DNA from: Atrichornis clamosus
Lineage: Eukaryota > Chordata > Aves > Passeriformes > Menuridae
Direction: 5' to 3'
DNA: 64,000 nt
Assembly: GCA_013400975.1 (NCBI GenBank)
Contig: WBMZ01004648.1
Coordinates: forward strand, 434,001 to 498,000
Under the pieces are notes generated by a model that saw only the letters and a list, made by a program, of their open reading frames with translations, searched no databases and was not told the origin of the DNA. The stretch's first letter is position 1. Every line of letters begins with the position of its first letter. A program made the position numbers and the translations under genes. Shown in pieces: positions 38,526 through 51,244 of the stretch.

Positions 38526-41500
38526 TATTCCAATTCAGGTCGTGAAAATTGGCATCTATTTGGAAGACTGTAGACCTCAATTCTACCATTTGAGTATCTA
38601 ATACTTAGGATATAGGTCATTATTAATGTTATTATTTTCATTTCAGGAGCTATATAATATTTAATCAAAATTCACCTTTACACATTTTATTTAGTGTAGT
38701 CTGGTCTCCGATTCTTTACTTTTTTGGCATCTTTGCCAACATAAATACTATATTGCAACAGGGGTGAAGGCATCAGGCCAAAGTCAAATATTACTTTTTG
38801 TCATAAGATTCTTAGAGTTTATCTCATTCTTTTAATGCCCAAACTTAAAAACACAATAGCATAGGATAGATTCTTGTTACAGAACTTAGGTCCTGGATTT
38901 CAAACAATTCACTAAGATGCTTTGAACTAAGTCCATAAAATTATTTTGGTGTGGAAATCCAACCTAATTCCACATTTAGACTGCTAAAGTGGTGTCTGAA
39001 ATTCTTGACTAATTACCTTCAAATTACCATTGGAGAAGCCATCCACTTCAGTGGAAGTTCTCAGTGGGCCAGAAAAAGGCTACATGTGGCATATCCATCT
39101 AGCCTAGTATGTAGCCTAGATCACAGATTTAGGGATTAGGAAATCATCAATAATCACATTTCTTGTATTTAACAGTCATTGGAAAGTTTACAGAAATAGC
39201 TTAGAACAATGAAAACTGGTTAAAGAATTGTGCTACCTTCTGCAGCCTTAGCATACCAGGAAGTAAGACACACTGTTCCTGTGACATCTGCTATCCATTA
39301 CTGGAGACATCTCTTGGCATGCCCTCTGTTGACTCCCAAGAGTCTAACCCTTTCCACATGTTTTACGCTGACCCTAGTATCAAAATCAATTGGCTGTTCA
39401 ACTTGGAGTGAGGAAGACAAACAGCTGTATTAGGGAAACTAAAAGAACAGTACTCAGCACAAGTGCTTTTGTGGATCCAAATCAAGTGCACAAATAGGAA
39501 AGGATTTAGTGATCAAGGTACCTAGATTTTTTTCCACAGGAAGTGAAGAAATATTGTAAATCTTTTTACATATCTTAACCTGGGTGACTTTTGAACACAA
39601 GACTTCAGTATTTTTGAAAAGTTTGAAGCTTGTATATGTCCCAATTCAAGGGCCATAAATAGAATATGCTTACTAATTAATTTCTGTTAATAATAGAGAG
39701 TTGCATCATCTAAATTTATCTGTCAACTTGCTGCTATTAAGTAAGTCGCATGTGAGATATTTGCAAACCTCTACCACAGTTTTTCAAATTAATTTTTTGG
39801 CTTCTTTAGCTTTATGGATAGGGAAGATTGTTACAAAACCTTACAATTATCTCCTTATTCTTTTAGACTCTCTTGGTTTTAAGGTAGAGGTCTGTTTTCA
39901 TAACAATCTGGGACTTCCAGATCGGCATTCAGTGAGATATTCCTTCAAGCATATGACTACTAAAAATGGTTTGACTGCATTTTCATTAACCATTTTTACC
40001 AGATCTGTGACTGTTCTGTGTTTGTATCGTCAGCATCCAGCAGTGTTTCTCAGGGACTTCCTGGCTGAGTCCCAGCAACAGAGGGGCCTGTGGTCTTCAT
40101 GGCATGATGGCAGAGCAAGTGGGATGGGAAAATGAAAAACTCTTGTATTAGATCCACCGCTTATGGATTAACACTTTGCAATCAGTGTGTGAAAAACAGA
40201 GGTGTATTAACATGGCTCCCTTTAGCTAGGCTCTAGAAGAGAATAATGATCCATACAGTTATGCTGGAAGAACTTAAAGCAATAACCACTGTGAGGTCTG
40301 AGATGTCTGAGCATAATGATTTATATATTTGCTTTTGCTGTCCTGTTTTAATATAGTATTTTCCTTCTGTGTTTCTCTCTAATAATATCAGTTTAAGATT
40401 ATGATAACTATTCTTACTTACAGTTGGTTAAATAGAAATTTACTTCTTGGATTCATCCTGATACTACTGAAAACATCCTTTACATGTAGTGGTCTTGCTG
40501 GTTTTTGCACCGATGTTGCTGGCAATCTCACCTCATCAAGATAGTGTTCCAGGAATCATGTAAGGGTAACCACCAATCAGTGCAGTAATGTTTCAATTCC
40601 AAAATCATCTCCTTTAGGTCTCTGACTGGAAACATCACAAACAGAATTTATCTCTTACAAAAGAAATTCGCGTTTCTCCTGAGTATTCTCCTGTGTAAAT
40701 TGCTGCTTCTATTTAAAAACATCAGGCTCTGTCCAATTCTCAGATCCAATGAATCTGCTTTATGCCATTCTTCCTAGGCCAAGAAAGACTAATTAATTAA
40801 TCCCAGTGGAGAAAACTTCCACTACCGTTCATCTCTTGTTGCCATTCTTCAGTCTCTTTTCTCCACTGTCCCAATTCTTGATGTATTTTTAGGAGCAAGG
40901 AAACACAGGGAAAAGAGTTGAGACATTTTTCTCTGTAGGTAGTCTTTAATTTCTTTGTGAATGCACCCCAGAGCATGGAATTGTTGATTTATCCCCAGAT
41001 TCCTGTGTATCACTTCATGCACTTCTCAGCTGCAGATGTATCTTCCTCGGCTTGGGCTGTAAATCTCTCTTGCTTTTCTACTGGGACTTTCATTGGTGAA
41101 ATACACTAATTTGCTAAAGAATAAACAGGGATAATGGATTTTATTGAATAGATTTTCCTTGTGCATTGGTTATAATATGTCATTGTTTTCATTCACAAAC
41201 TTCACGCATGCTGTAGTAAGACATCAAAAAAATAAAAATAATAATTTTTTAAAAAGGACTGGATCAAAGACTGTAGCAAAGTTTAGAGTCAGATGGATAG
41301 GCAGACAATCTAGATAGATGTCACTTGGCACTAGATGACAGTAAGTTGCCTTATGCTGTTCAGTAAATGATGGATGACAAATCTTATTGTTATACAGATG
41401 CTTAACTTACTGGTGTGCATTATAATTTTGAAGATACCATCTGATTTGCAGAAATTAGTATGCTATACAGCTATAGATATGTTGCAGGCGGTAGGAACGG

Positions 41501-43640
41501 GAATTGGGTTATTTTTTCCTGTTGTTGGTTGCCTGACAACTTTGACTCCAAGACCCATTCATTATAGCAAACTGAATTTATGGAGGTCTGGACTTTGGCT
41601 TTTGCTTCAGTGAAAAAAAGCAGGTTCTCATTTATAGGATTTGCAATGGAGATATAATGTGTCTAGCACCTACACAAATATATTCTTGATAGAAAAATGA
41701 AATACCATGATGAAGTTGACTGGCACTGAAAAATAATAAGGAGATGGTAAGAGAATATTTGCATACTGCTCACCTAAACATATCTTCAAGTTTGCTAATG
41801 TCCCCATTCAGCTTGGCATAGGTCTTAGGAGAACTCTGTAACAGGGATACATTCCCAAACAATGTGGAAAAGAACATCTGCTGAGGGGTTTATGTAATTT
41901 TCCACTCAATTTGTTCTGTCAAGAAGATAAAGTATTTCACTCCTTTGAAGAGACCAATACTATGGGTTAAAAAACTGAAACTTAAAATGGCACAAAATCA
42001 GTATGAAGCAAACTTTCTCTGTTAGTTCCAGTTTTCTGTTTAATTTTTCCCCATTCTGATTCATCAATTTGCTTTCTTTAATCTCTTCCTTTTATTTTCA
42101 TATCTGTTTGCTGGGGTAAACTATGAAAAGATCCAGGAAAGAAGAAACGTGACATCCATAACTGACTAGACAGAACCATATTTCTTGGGCCCTGGATTTG
42201 AATGGCTTTTTGTTACTTTACTGACTTTCATTGAACATATTTGTCCTGTATTGCGAATAAGACAATAAAATTCTACCTTTAGCAATAGAATCACAGTCTA
42301 GAAACATTCAAAATGAGAAGTTTGTGCTTCCTATTTTCCACATCAGAGCAGACCAAGAAGAAACATTAAATGCATAAAACTGAAAGGCTTCTAATACATT
42401 ATAGGCTTTCAATATAGTACCTTTAGGGCTCCCCAAACAGCACAATATGATTTATAAACTACCAAAATCCTTCTCCTGTAGTGCAGTGGATTTTATCCCT
42501 GGTCTCCTTATCCACATTTCCTGTGGAGGAAATAGCTGTTATCAAAAAGCATAAACATAAAATAATATCAAATAGTACATACTTTACTGTCTTTAGTGTG
42601 TTGCTCTGCATTTGATTCATTGTTTTTACCTTTTAGGCTCATGTAATACAAAAGTTAATATTAAAGTATATTTACCCTTTATTAACAGAAAGATATGACA
42701 TTAAAACTGAATATAGAAGGTGTTAAAAATGATGGGCTTAACTGACATGCAGCTTGTCAAATCCCTTTTAGCATTCCATGAGAGCAGCATACTTTACTAC
42801 TACAAGGCAGCAAATCTGAATAGGCTCACTGGTTCCAGGAACGATGAGTATGTATCTTGTTCTTCTCAGAAATGTGCAATACTTCCATTTTTCACAGCAT
42901 TTAAACAGAGCTAAAAGTTTTTGCATCAATTCCAGAAGGACATGAAGACAAGGGCTAAATATCTTCAGAGAAACCAAGGGGTAGCTGTCTCAAGAGATAT
43001 TTCTGTGTTTATTTTCCAAGCTGGTTGAACCAGAAAGTATGAGCACTAACACAGGAGAACATATTGTCACATAGCTCCCACATGAGACCCAGCTGGACAA
43101 ATATTTGAATCAAAGACCCTTAGAGGCTCACAAAGCTCTCAGTCAATAGCTGCCCCTGCACAGCAGTACCTGAAGCATCTTGGTTTTGATGAGTTGATAG
43201 CAGTGGTCCTAGAGAAGCCACTATTGTCTTGAACACGTGTAGATGGATCTGAGTTCCCTGAAAAGCCAGATATGAATTTTTTGGACTGAATCTCTGGATT
43301 CTTTGATGTCATCTGCTTGCTTGCTTCACTCTTTGTGGTAATTGAATACAAAAGAATGAGATTGGGGTTATGCAAATTAAGAGCAAAAGGAAAAATAAAC
43401 TCAGATAAACCAGAAGCATTTTAAACTCTGCAATAACTTTGGGGTTGGTTTTTTTTTTGGAGGAGGGGGAAGGTTTGGTTTTGGGTTTTTTTTAAGTCTC
43501 TCAGTGTTGAGTTTACATGTATTTGTTTCAGTAACACAGCATATGCATCATCCATAAGTTTCTATAATTTTTTGAGGTAATAACGTATATGAGATCACAA
43601 AGTGAAATTAAAAAGCAGAGCAATGGCATATTTCTCTTTC

Positions 43641-43672
43641 TAGTGATCTCTAGTAGTGATCTAGTAGTGATC
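43641..43672. repeat. Short tandem repeat around TAGTGATC
   Basis: TAGTGATC occurs at 43641, 43654 and 43665. The last two copies are part of a perfect 11-bp tandem unit, TAGTAGTGATC (43651-43661 and 43662-43672). Confidence 0.8.
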
Positions 43673-44120
43673 AACTCCTTCCATTTCATAATTTGCAGCC
43701 ATGAAATGTATGATGACTATTTTAAATTAGCCTGAGCTGCATTTCATTCCAGCCATTCTTCCTCCTACATATTCCTTATCTCTTCTTCTTTTTGACCTGT
43801 TCTTTACTTACATAATACTTTCAGTACTTGTAGTTTTACATCTATCTTCTAAAATATTTATAGGTAACTCTGTTCTTTTGCACAGGTAGCAAACCTTAAA
43901 TCATGGCAAGTAATTGTCCTTGCATGACATTATGCAATGTAATATTTAAAGAAATTGTTGTGCACTGTATAATGATGGGGAAACTGACAATGCCCTAAAT
44001 GAAGAGCAAATATTAAACATTTTGAGATATTGATATCCTGGGTAAACAAAAACTTTTAATTAATTTCAAAGTCACATAGCAGTTAAGGGTTTTGATTTCA
44101 GAACCCAATAGTAAAAGGCC

Positions 44121-44648
44121 TTATGTAAATTGAAATGTTTTAGCTCTGTTCAGTTCCCTCCTCTCCTTGACCACAGCAGAGCCATTGCCATCCCATGACG
44201 TGAGCTGAGCAAATCCTGGAGCATGTACCAGGCATCCAGGCCTGCCTGCAGCATACTTCACTTTGTTGAAGAGGCAGCCAGTTTGCAGTAATCTTTGCAA
44301 ACCACAGAGTGTTACTAGCCCTTGGTGAAGTTGTTGATTGGAGGGGAAAGGAGAAGATACAGAAGAGGAAAAAAGGAGCTGCAGGCTTAAGAGAGGGGTA
44401 ATTTTCTTGTTTGTAATTTTATCAGTGAAGCTGTCATTTATTTTCCACTGAGTCCTCTGACTTTTGCCCAGTAGAATTAGACTAAAACTTGTGGTGAAAT
44501 GGGGCAATCTCATTGGTTTGTTTTGTCTTTCAGGCAAGTCAGCAAGAAGTGAGTAAGGTCTACATTGCCAACAATAAATGTGGGCAAATTCCACTTGCTT
44601 GCATTTACCCCTGATTGCCTCACTGCCTAAAGCTGCCTCTGGTTTCAA
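44121..44648 (-). other. Open frame of 175 codons, probably not a gene
   Basis: This is the longest non-repeat open frame in the window, but it begins with TTG, not ATG. The translation has no recognisable domain, signal peptide or motif, and its composition is that of translated intergenic DNA. The surrounding 44150-44650 is somewhat GC-richer, which lowers stop density. No splice, promoter or poly(A) context supports it. Confidence 0.12.
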
Positions 44649-45429
44649 TCATGGTCAGTCACAGACCATGTCTCTCTCAGGCACTCAATGACCTGGAACC
44701 AGTCTGGCTACAAGATTAACTAAGCTCTGGTGTGGAGACAATAGCTGAGAACTCTGTCTTTCCTGCACAGACCCATGCAGGGTGAAATTCATCTGAAGGG
44801 GAAACAAAGTTTTTTGAAAGCTGCCTTGAAACCGTGAATTCTCACGGAAACTGAGGGCAATTAAAAGTCTCCCTATGTCCTCAATGAGTATAAAGTATGC
44901 TTCTTCAACCTGTATTGTCTAACTGAAATTGCAGCTTTGTTTAATGCATCTGTATATCACTTTAAAGTAATATGTTTAAAAACAAAGGAAAAAATGGGAT
45001 GTTCAGTGTATACAGTGATCTTAAGCTGTGAAATAAAACACACCAGCACAATGTTTATTGCATTCCACCATGCAGTACAAATATTATGCACTGAGGTATT
45101 ATGGTGAGCAAACCAATATAAGAATGTAATGGAATAGAACTAAGTACTGCTATTGACCCATATAGAGTGGAACACCTAAACTACAGCGCTAATGTCTCAA
45201 ACTAAAAATGCCCTTATTTTATTCAACACACTGACTTTTCCTGGGAGTATTCAGTATAATATCCACTTACTGACATAGACTAGCTTTTACTTTTTACTGG
45301 TGACAGTCTTACAGAGCTCTGAGGAAGGGACTTTTTCTTTTTTTTTTTGCTCATCAATCCACAGCATTAAATTCCTGTGGCAGGTTCACTCTTCAGCCTG
45401 AATGTACAAATTAGGCTTCTAGATACATG

Positions 45430-45470
45430 CATCTGTGTAGCCCCATTGAAGTCACAGACTTACACTAGAA
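45430..45470. repeat. Possible old amniote interspersed repeat fragment
   Basis: GTGTAGCCCCATTGAAGTCA, then ACAGACTTACACTAG. From memory the phrase 'CCCCATTGAAGTCAATGG...TTACACTAG' belongs to a widespread old repeat in turtles and birds. It is only about 40 bases long and the family is uncertain. Confidence 0.35.
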
Positions 45471-48400
45471 ACCCAAAGTAGATTTCATAAAGCAGATGAA
45501 AGTCAATACTGTAATCTAAGACTGCTTTTGCCCTTCAGAATATTTATTGTTGGGGGTGGGGTATGAATTAAAAAAAAAAAAAAAGACTTGCATCTTCACT
45601 TTCATATTCCAGATTTAGTTTTCAGTGGTGACAAGAAGGAAAAATCCAACTTTTTTATTCTTTTATTTTCTATACAGCACAAATTTTATATTAAAATAAT
45701 CAAAGAGCAATAAAAGTGGAATGTCTCACTGACAATGACAGAAAAAATGCTTTGATTTTTGATAGTTTCCTGTAGATACTTGTTTATATTTTGTTAAAAT
45801 TTAAGTAAAATATATTATTAAAGTTATACTTTACTATGTTGTAATCACACATTCTCTTGCCATTTACTACTACTATAAATAAGTAATAAATCTACTTCCT
45901 TCTGATCTTATATCAGTTTTAAGAACATAGCAAAATCTATCCTGAGGAATTTTCCTCTCTAATTTTTGTGTAAAATGAATCCATTTTCATGTCTATGTCT
46001 CCCTATGGGATGTAATAATTTGTGCCACAAACACAATTCAACATAGACCAACTCAACATAGCTATTGATTTAGCCAGAGGAGCCTGCCCTCGGGTCACCT
46101 GTTAGATCTCTTTTTTTTATAGTAGCAGTGAAGACAGTATTAGCAGCAAGTTCCACATCTGGACGTAGTTTTCTCTTAAAGATTTATGTCCAATCTTGTG
46201 CTTATTCCTCCACTGACAGGCACAACAAAAAATTAAAGAGGCATCTCAAAAGACAAGGCTTAAAGGTATTTTAATACTTAAGCATAAAAGGAAATAGAAA
46301 ATGGGAAAAGCGAAAAGCACAGGATTTCTATGTTCCTTTCAATGAATGAAACCCATATTCGAAGTTATGAATAAGCACTAATGTTCATAATCATAAAGGT
46401 AATGTTTAACTCAAATTCATTCTGTCTGAATCATTAGAAGTCAAGTGTTTCTTCAGTTCAGAAACCACAGGATACCTTCAGCAGATCCAAAGAAACTAGG
46501 CAGCAGCCCCAGAAACTGAGCTTTATTACCCCAGTCCTTTACTTCTTTACTAGGAGACAGCAGATTTTCGTATTAAACCATGTCTACTATTTATAGCAAA
46601 AATCTATTTCATTGGAACATTGCTGTTAATTTCATTTAAACAGGTTGAAGTGGCTTAAGCAAATATTTTGTCTTGGAGGGATAGCCAGGGCAAGTATGGC
46701 TCATAGAAAAGAACAGCAGAGAGGTGCTACCTAATTTGGGCACATATTCATTTTTGGAAGCTCTGAGACAAGACGTGTTTCGCAGATAAAAGCACAGTAA
46801 AAACAGTGTTGAACATGCAGTTACAGTGAGAAAATTCAGCTTACGAATGAAGCAATCTTTGTGTATGAACAAAGGGACCCTCATTTTCCTCTAGGTTGTT
46901 GAGATCTTTTTCAGCAAAGAGAGCCAGTACAGGGTCATATAGCATTCACATGATAGAATGAAAACATGCCAGTGGACAACAATTTTTTGATCATTCACTG
47001 ACTGAGAGTCTTGGCCAAGTGTTGCATCCTGTCTTCAGAACCATGGCCTTGATGACAAATCCAGCTATGGTGAACCTGAAAAATAATAAAAAGTGGCAGT
47101 TCTTGTACTTTCCCTTCAGTATATATGTTTAAATGTTTAGACAGTGATTGGCTTAGAGTATTTTCATATCCTTTGCATGGAAGGTCCAGTATATAAAACA
47201 GATCCCTTACCGCAGTGTGATTTCCATCACTTCCTAACACTAGAATCTAGCCTGGGGACTCCTGCAACAAAGAAGATGAAATTTTGAAAAGAGCTTTTTA
47301 AAAAAAAATTAAAAATTGGCAAACAAAATACAGAGAAAAGAATCAGGGAAATGAATGAGGAAAAGGTATATTTACAGAATTCTTCATAACAGAATAATGA
47401 CATATTATTATTCATTTGTCTAATACTGTCAGCCAGGGTTTCATGAAATTAGCAGTTTGGGCTTTTGTCTGTTTTAATTTTCTCTTAAAATTGTGTTCAC
47501 AGCAGGAAGAACCAACATCAAAACCAAGAAAAAACTGATCTTGCAAACTTAAATATCTCTTTCAGCTGAGGAAAATGTGTGGTCTTTAATGTCATGATAT
47601 AAATGATAAGGCCAAGGTAGTGCAGGAAGCTGGCAGCAGTAAAAGAAATTCAGCATATATTTCCCAAGCCTCAAACCTTAACATGGGGACCATTCTCACT
47701 TTATTGCTATGTTTATGATAAACAGCTTTGAGAAGTCCTGTGCACCACAGAGCAGCTGACTTTGAACTGCATAACTGCTTTAGACAGATATTTTATATAT
47801 TTTGAATCAGAGTATATCACTAAGGGTTTAGCTTATATTTGCATGAAAAGGATATAGCAGATACCATTTACTCTGTCTGTGTGTAAGCAAGAACTCATTA
47901 AAACTAGAAAGCATGTGAGGGAATTAGGCACTCCAGTCTCACAGGATTTTAGCATGAACTGAGTGACTAACTTCCTGAGATATCATTATTGCCTAATAAT
48001 GCACTTGACTGTTATAAATTACCCTCACACTCTTGAAATATGAATGGATTAAAATATTGTTTTTCTCCAGAGAGTGAGTGGACTCTTTTGTTTCTTTTTG
48101 ACCAGATGAAAGCTTAGCTTTATATAAATCTGCAACCAAAATCACCAATCACAACAGTATGCTTCACTAGCATATGTGTGTGATGAACCCGTAATGAGAG
48201 AAAAATCCTCTTTATTCAGTTTACTTACCCTTCATTTGGCTTATTGACCATATCAAGTTAAATGTTAATTGCAGGCTACAGAGAGGTTACTTATCCCTTT
48301 GTAATCAAATATCTCATTCATTAACTACCTATGCAACAAAATATCTGCTTGTTGAAGATCTGACTGAATCTTTTGTTTTCATAGGAATAAGAAGATACTA

Positions 48401-48604
48401 CCAATCAGGGTTAAACACGGAGAAAAATAATGTTTCATTTTTAAAATATATATTTTAAATAATAATGCTAAGCCGCAATTAAAAAAAAAAAAGGGATATA
48501 GTCAAGAACACTTTTAGTTTTATTAAAAGAGTTTTGGGATTCAATAAATCCACAGAGATTAAAAATACCTTTTTTTCTTCACTCATTATTACTTTCTCAT
48601 TATA

Positions 48605-48735
48605 CATTGACTTGCTGTGTGACCTTAGGCAATTAATTTACTCTCTAGCCAAAATTTTTCAACCTGAATATGTAAAATTAAACATCTGAATCTATTTTTA
48701 GGTGCTCAAATAAATGGCCTGATTTTCAGAGGTCA
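48605..48735 (+). mobile_element. MIR/CORE-like ancient SINE fragment
   Basis: CTTGCTGTGTGACCTTAGGC at 48611 and the following AATTAATTTACTCTCT match the region of MIR-type and turtle SINEs that reads 'GCTGTGTGACCTTGGGCAAGTTACTTAACCTCT'. TGTAAAAT follows at 48671, as it does in those families. From 48700, GGTGCTCAAATAAATGGCC then TGATTTTCAGAGGT matches another phrase common in turtle and crocodilian repeats. No tRNA head is present. I cannot decide between MIR and a related reptilian SINE. Confidence 0.6.
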
Positions 48736-49344
48736 TTTGTACCCCAAATATTCATTAAGTTGACAGGGGCTCTGCCTGCCCTTTGCCTCTGAATAACTCA
48801 TTACTTCTTGCATACATAAGTATGGATTTAGATGCTTAGCTCCCGGTATCAAACTCTATCCTCAGACTCCTCACACAATGGGGTATGGCACAGGGAATGC
48901 CTGAGCTAGCAAGACCCAAGCAAAATAAGTTCTAACAACTCAGTATTGGTCAGGGTCAATAGTGTCTCAGAACAGAACTCCCCAAAGATTTTTCTGGCAA
49001 AATAAGTTCAAATGCCACTCTTCTTACATAGTAGGTGTGTCTGAAGAGATTTAAATTTCCTGGATATAATCTTGTGCACTTCATTTAGGTGCTTAATTTA
49101 GACATTACACACAAAATCCTGTTTGACCCTAGAAGGAGACTGGAGTTTGCCTACCATACTGGAGAGAGAGAGAGAGTGCCTCTGACGATAAACAGAGGGA
49201 AAACTACTCCTATTTTAAGTATCTATCTTTCCACTGAGAGTGCAGAAAATTAATAGAAAATGTTAGGTGCTTCCATCCGCTCAGGACCCAGAGTGTTTTA
49301 GTCCTCTTCTGAGAAAGATATCTGGTAAAGGTGACACTGTCATG
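48736..49344. other. Probable further decayed repeat material
   Basis: Phrases such as GGATTTAGATGCTTAGCTCC (48824) and ATTTAGGTGCTTAATTTAG (49083) recall the same old amniote repeats as the piece before it. They are too short and scattered for a firm call. A (GA) run lies at 49162-49176. No gene seen. Confidence 0.35.
49162..49176. repeat. (GA)n run
   Basis: Seven and a half GA units, simple sequence. Confidence 0.85.
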
Positions 49345-49480
49345 CTTAATAGTCTAGTGGTTTGAGTGTTCTCTAAGCAAATGAGAGGTTTGCATTCCCA
49401 GCCCTGATCATCTTACAGGGGACTGAATCCACCTCTCCTATCACCCTCGAGAGTGACCTAACCACTGTGCCATGAATAAT
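49345..49480. repeat. Inverted pair of tRNA-like halves (old SINE-like palindromic element)
   Basis: On the plus strand, TAGTCTAGTGG (49350-49360) resembles a tRNA A box and GGTTTGCATTCC (49387-49398) a B box, at tRNA-like spacing. On the minus strand, reading from 49476 down, TGGCACAGTGGTTAGG resembles an A box and GGATTCAGTCCC (49430-49419) a B box. The two halves resemble each other when one is reversed (shared AGTGGTT, then ACTCTC or GTTCTC, then GAGAGGT, then ATTC). The unit is therefore an imperfect palindrome of about 130 bp built from two tRNA-like sequences. From memory such facing tRNA-like pairs occur in an old repeat of turtles and other amniotes, but I cannot name the family. Confidence 0.55.
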
Positions 49481-51244
49481 CGGAGTGAGGCACTCTCTGT
49501 TCCTTCTCCTGAGACTGAACTGCTGTGTAGCCACAAATGCAAAATTCATTATTCTGGGAAAGCAGAGGGGATAGAAGTGTTGGATTGTAGTCACAGGGAT
49601 ATGCCTGAGAAGGGGATGTCTCCAGGTTTCAGCCTTCTCTTGTGGAACTTAAACACACCTCACCTTGTGCAGAGAGGAGCAGAAAAAGGGAGGGAGCCCT
49701 GAAAAACAGAGCAGTCCTGAGTTCCTTATTCCTATGCCACTCCATTTGAGCATATGTTTTCTCATACGCTACTTCCAGCACTCAGAGTTCTGGTTATTGA
49801 CTTCACAGACACTCAAATTCAGAAAATCATACCTGGTCAGGGTGCCTCATAGTTTACATCTTGGCAAAGTGTTCTTGACACAAGTATCAGCCCCTAAGGT
49901 GAGAAGGGTATAGAACAAATCCTTCACATATTTCATCCCTTGTTTGTAAAAATGAGATGGACAAAAAAATGTCACTTTTGGAAATAAGGCATTTTCAGTC
50001 AGGATTCAGGCTTCTGTGAGTTCAGGAAGGATAAAGTTTATCTGGTGCATCGGGTGGCTAGTCCATTCTTGGAGAAGAATCCCTACCTGTATTTGTCACA
50101 TATGCAGGTTTAAATCTGTCCGGATTTGTTTCCAAGTTATTACTCAGACTTCTGCTGTGGAGTGCAACCTTCAAAGATATCTCATAGTAAGTAGGACAGG
50201 ATGGCCCGCTCTACTCTCAGGCCCTGGATGTCAAGATGTTAGTCAGCATTTTGACTTAATCAATCAAATAACCTGCCAACCAATGAGCCAAGATATCAAA
50301 CTGTACTGAGTAACAGATGTTTAGAGCTGCGTCTAAGTCCAGTAACTTCCCCAGTGTTCAACATTCTAGTCTGAGGCTTGACTGTAGCACTCATGGTTTT
50401 CCTCCCACTGTCCCGCTTGGGTAGCTGTCTCTCAAAGCAACAGCTCATGATTAAAGTTGTCTTTTAATCTTGCTTTGCTTTTACACTAGTATAGTCCAAA
50501 GTAGACTTGATTATTTATGAATGGAGAAAGAGAGAACAAATAGAGTTTAACTTTAGGAAAAAAATTATAAGAAGGCTGCACTTTTGAGATCTTCACTGGA
50601 AATAGTTCAGTCTGTGGTATTCTATGCTTTATTCGCACTTGACATACTTTAAACTTCAAAATAGGAAAACAAATGTGCAGTTTTTCTTGCACCGTCTGTT
50701 ACTTATCACTTGACCATACACAAAATAAAATTTTTAAGGCTGCTTTACCTGTCTTGTCAGATGCATGGGATGACATTCAACAGCTTAGTGAACTTTAGAT
50801 ACTTCTGTCCATAATCTTGCAATAGAGTATTTACCTGTAATTTATTTGATTAAACAGTTGAAGTTTTACCTCAGTACACATTTGATATATGGGCACAATC
50901 AAGTACTTAGGTATTTAAACACTTCTAGTGAAGGACCAATTTGCTGGTACAAAGTAGAGGCCATTAAAAATAAAATGTAATGTTTAGTATTATGTAGCTT
51001 CACTCAGTAACTACAGAAATTTAATGTACTGAAAATCTATACATAGTTGAAGAGTATAAAATTCAAGGGCAAAGGAATTTTTTAGCTTAATGGAGTAAAG
51101 AGACAGGAACTTACAATAAATAAATAAAACAATTAGAAAAATGTAGGGGAAAATTCATGATGGACCTGGTGGTTGGGAAAATCTTATAAAATTACAATTT
51201 TTTTTTTTTTGGTAGCAAAATACATTACAATGTATCAGTTTCTA
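49481..51244. other. Intergenic DNA, no gene seen
   Basis: 49481-49700 is GC-richer and may be the continuation of the palindromic repeat. The remainder is AT-rich without recognisable features apart from a T run near 51200. Confidence 0.5.

Larger units (their letters stand above)
38526..48604. other. AT-rich intergenic or intronic DNA, no gene seen
   Basis: No exon or clear mobile element is recognised. Items seen are a triplicated TAGTGATC at 43641-43672, a T/G-rich run at 43440-43495, a weak old-repeat match near 45430-45470, and an open frame on the minus strand at 44121-44648. The rest holds nothing I can name. Confidence 0.55.

Noticed and set aside
38144..38668. Lys/Glu-rich and Phe/Ser-rich proteins of 120-160 residues
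   Set aside because: They are translations of the GAAA/GAAG repeat in several frames.
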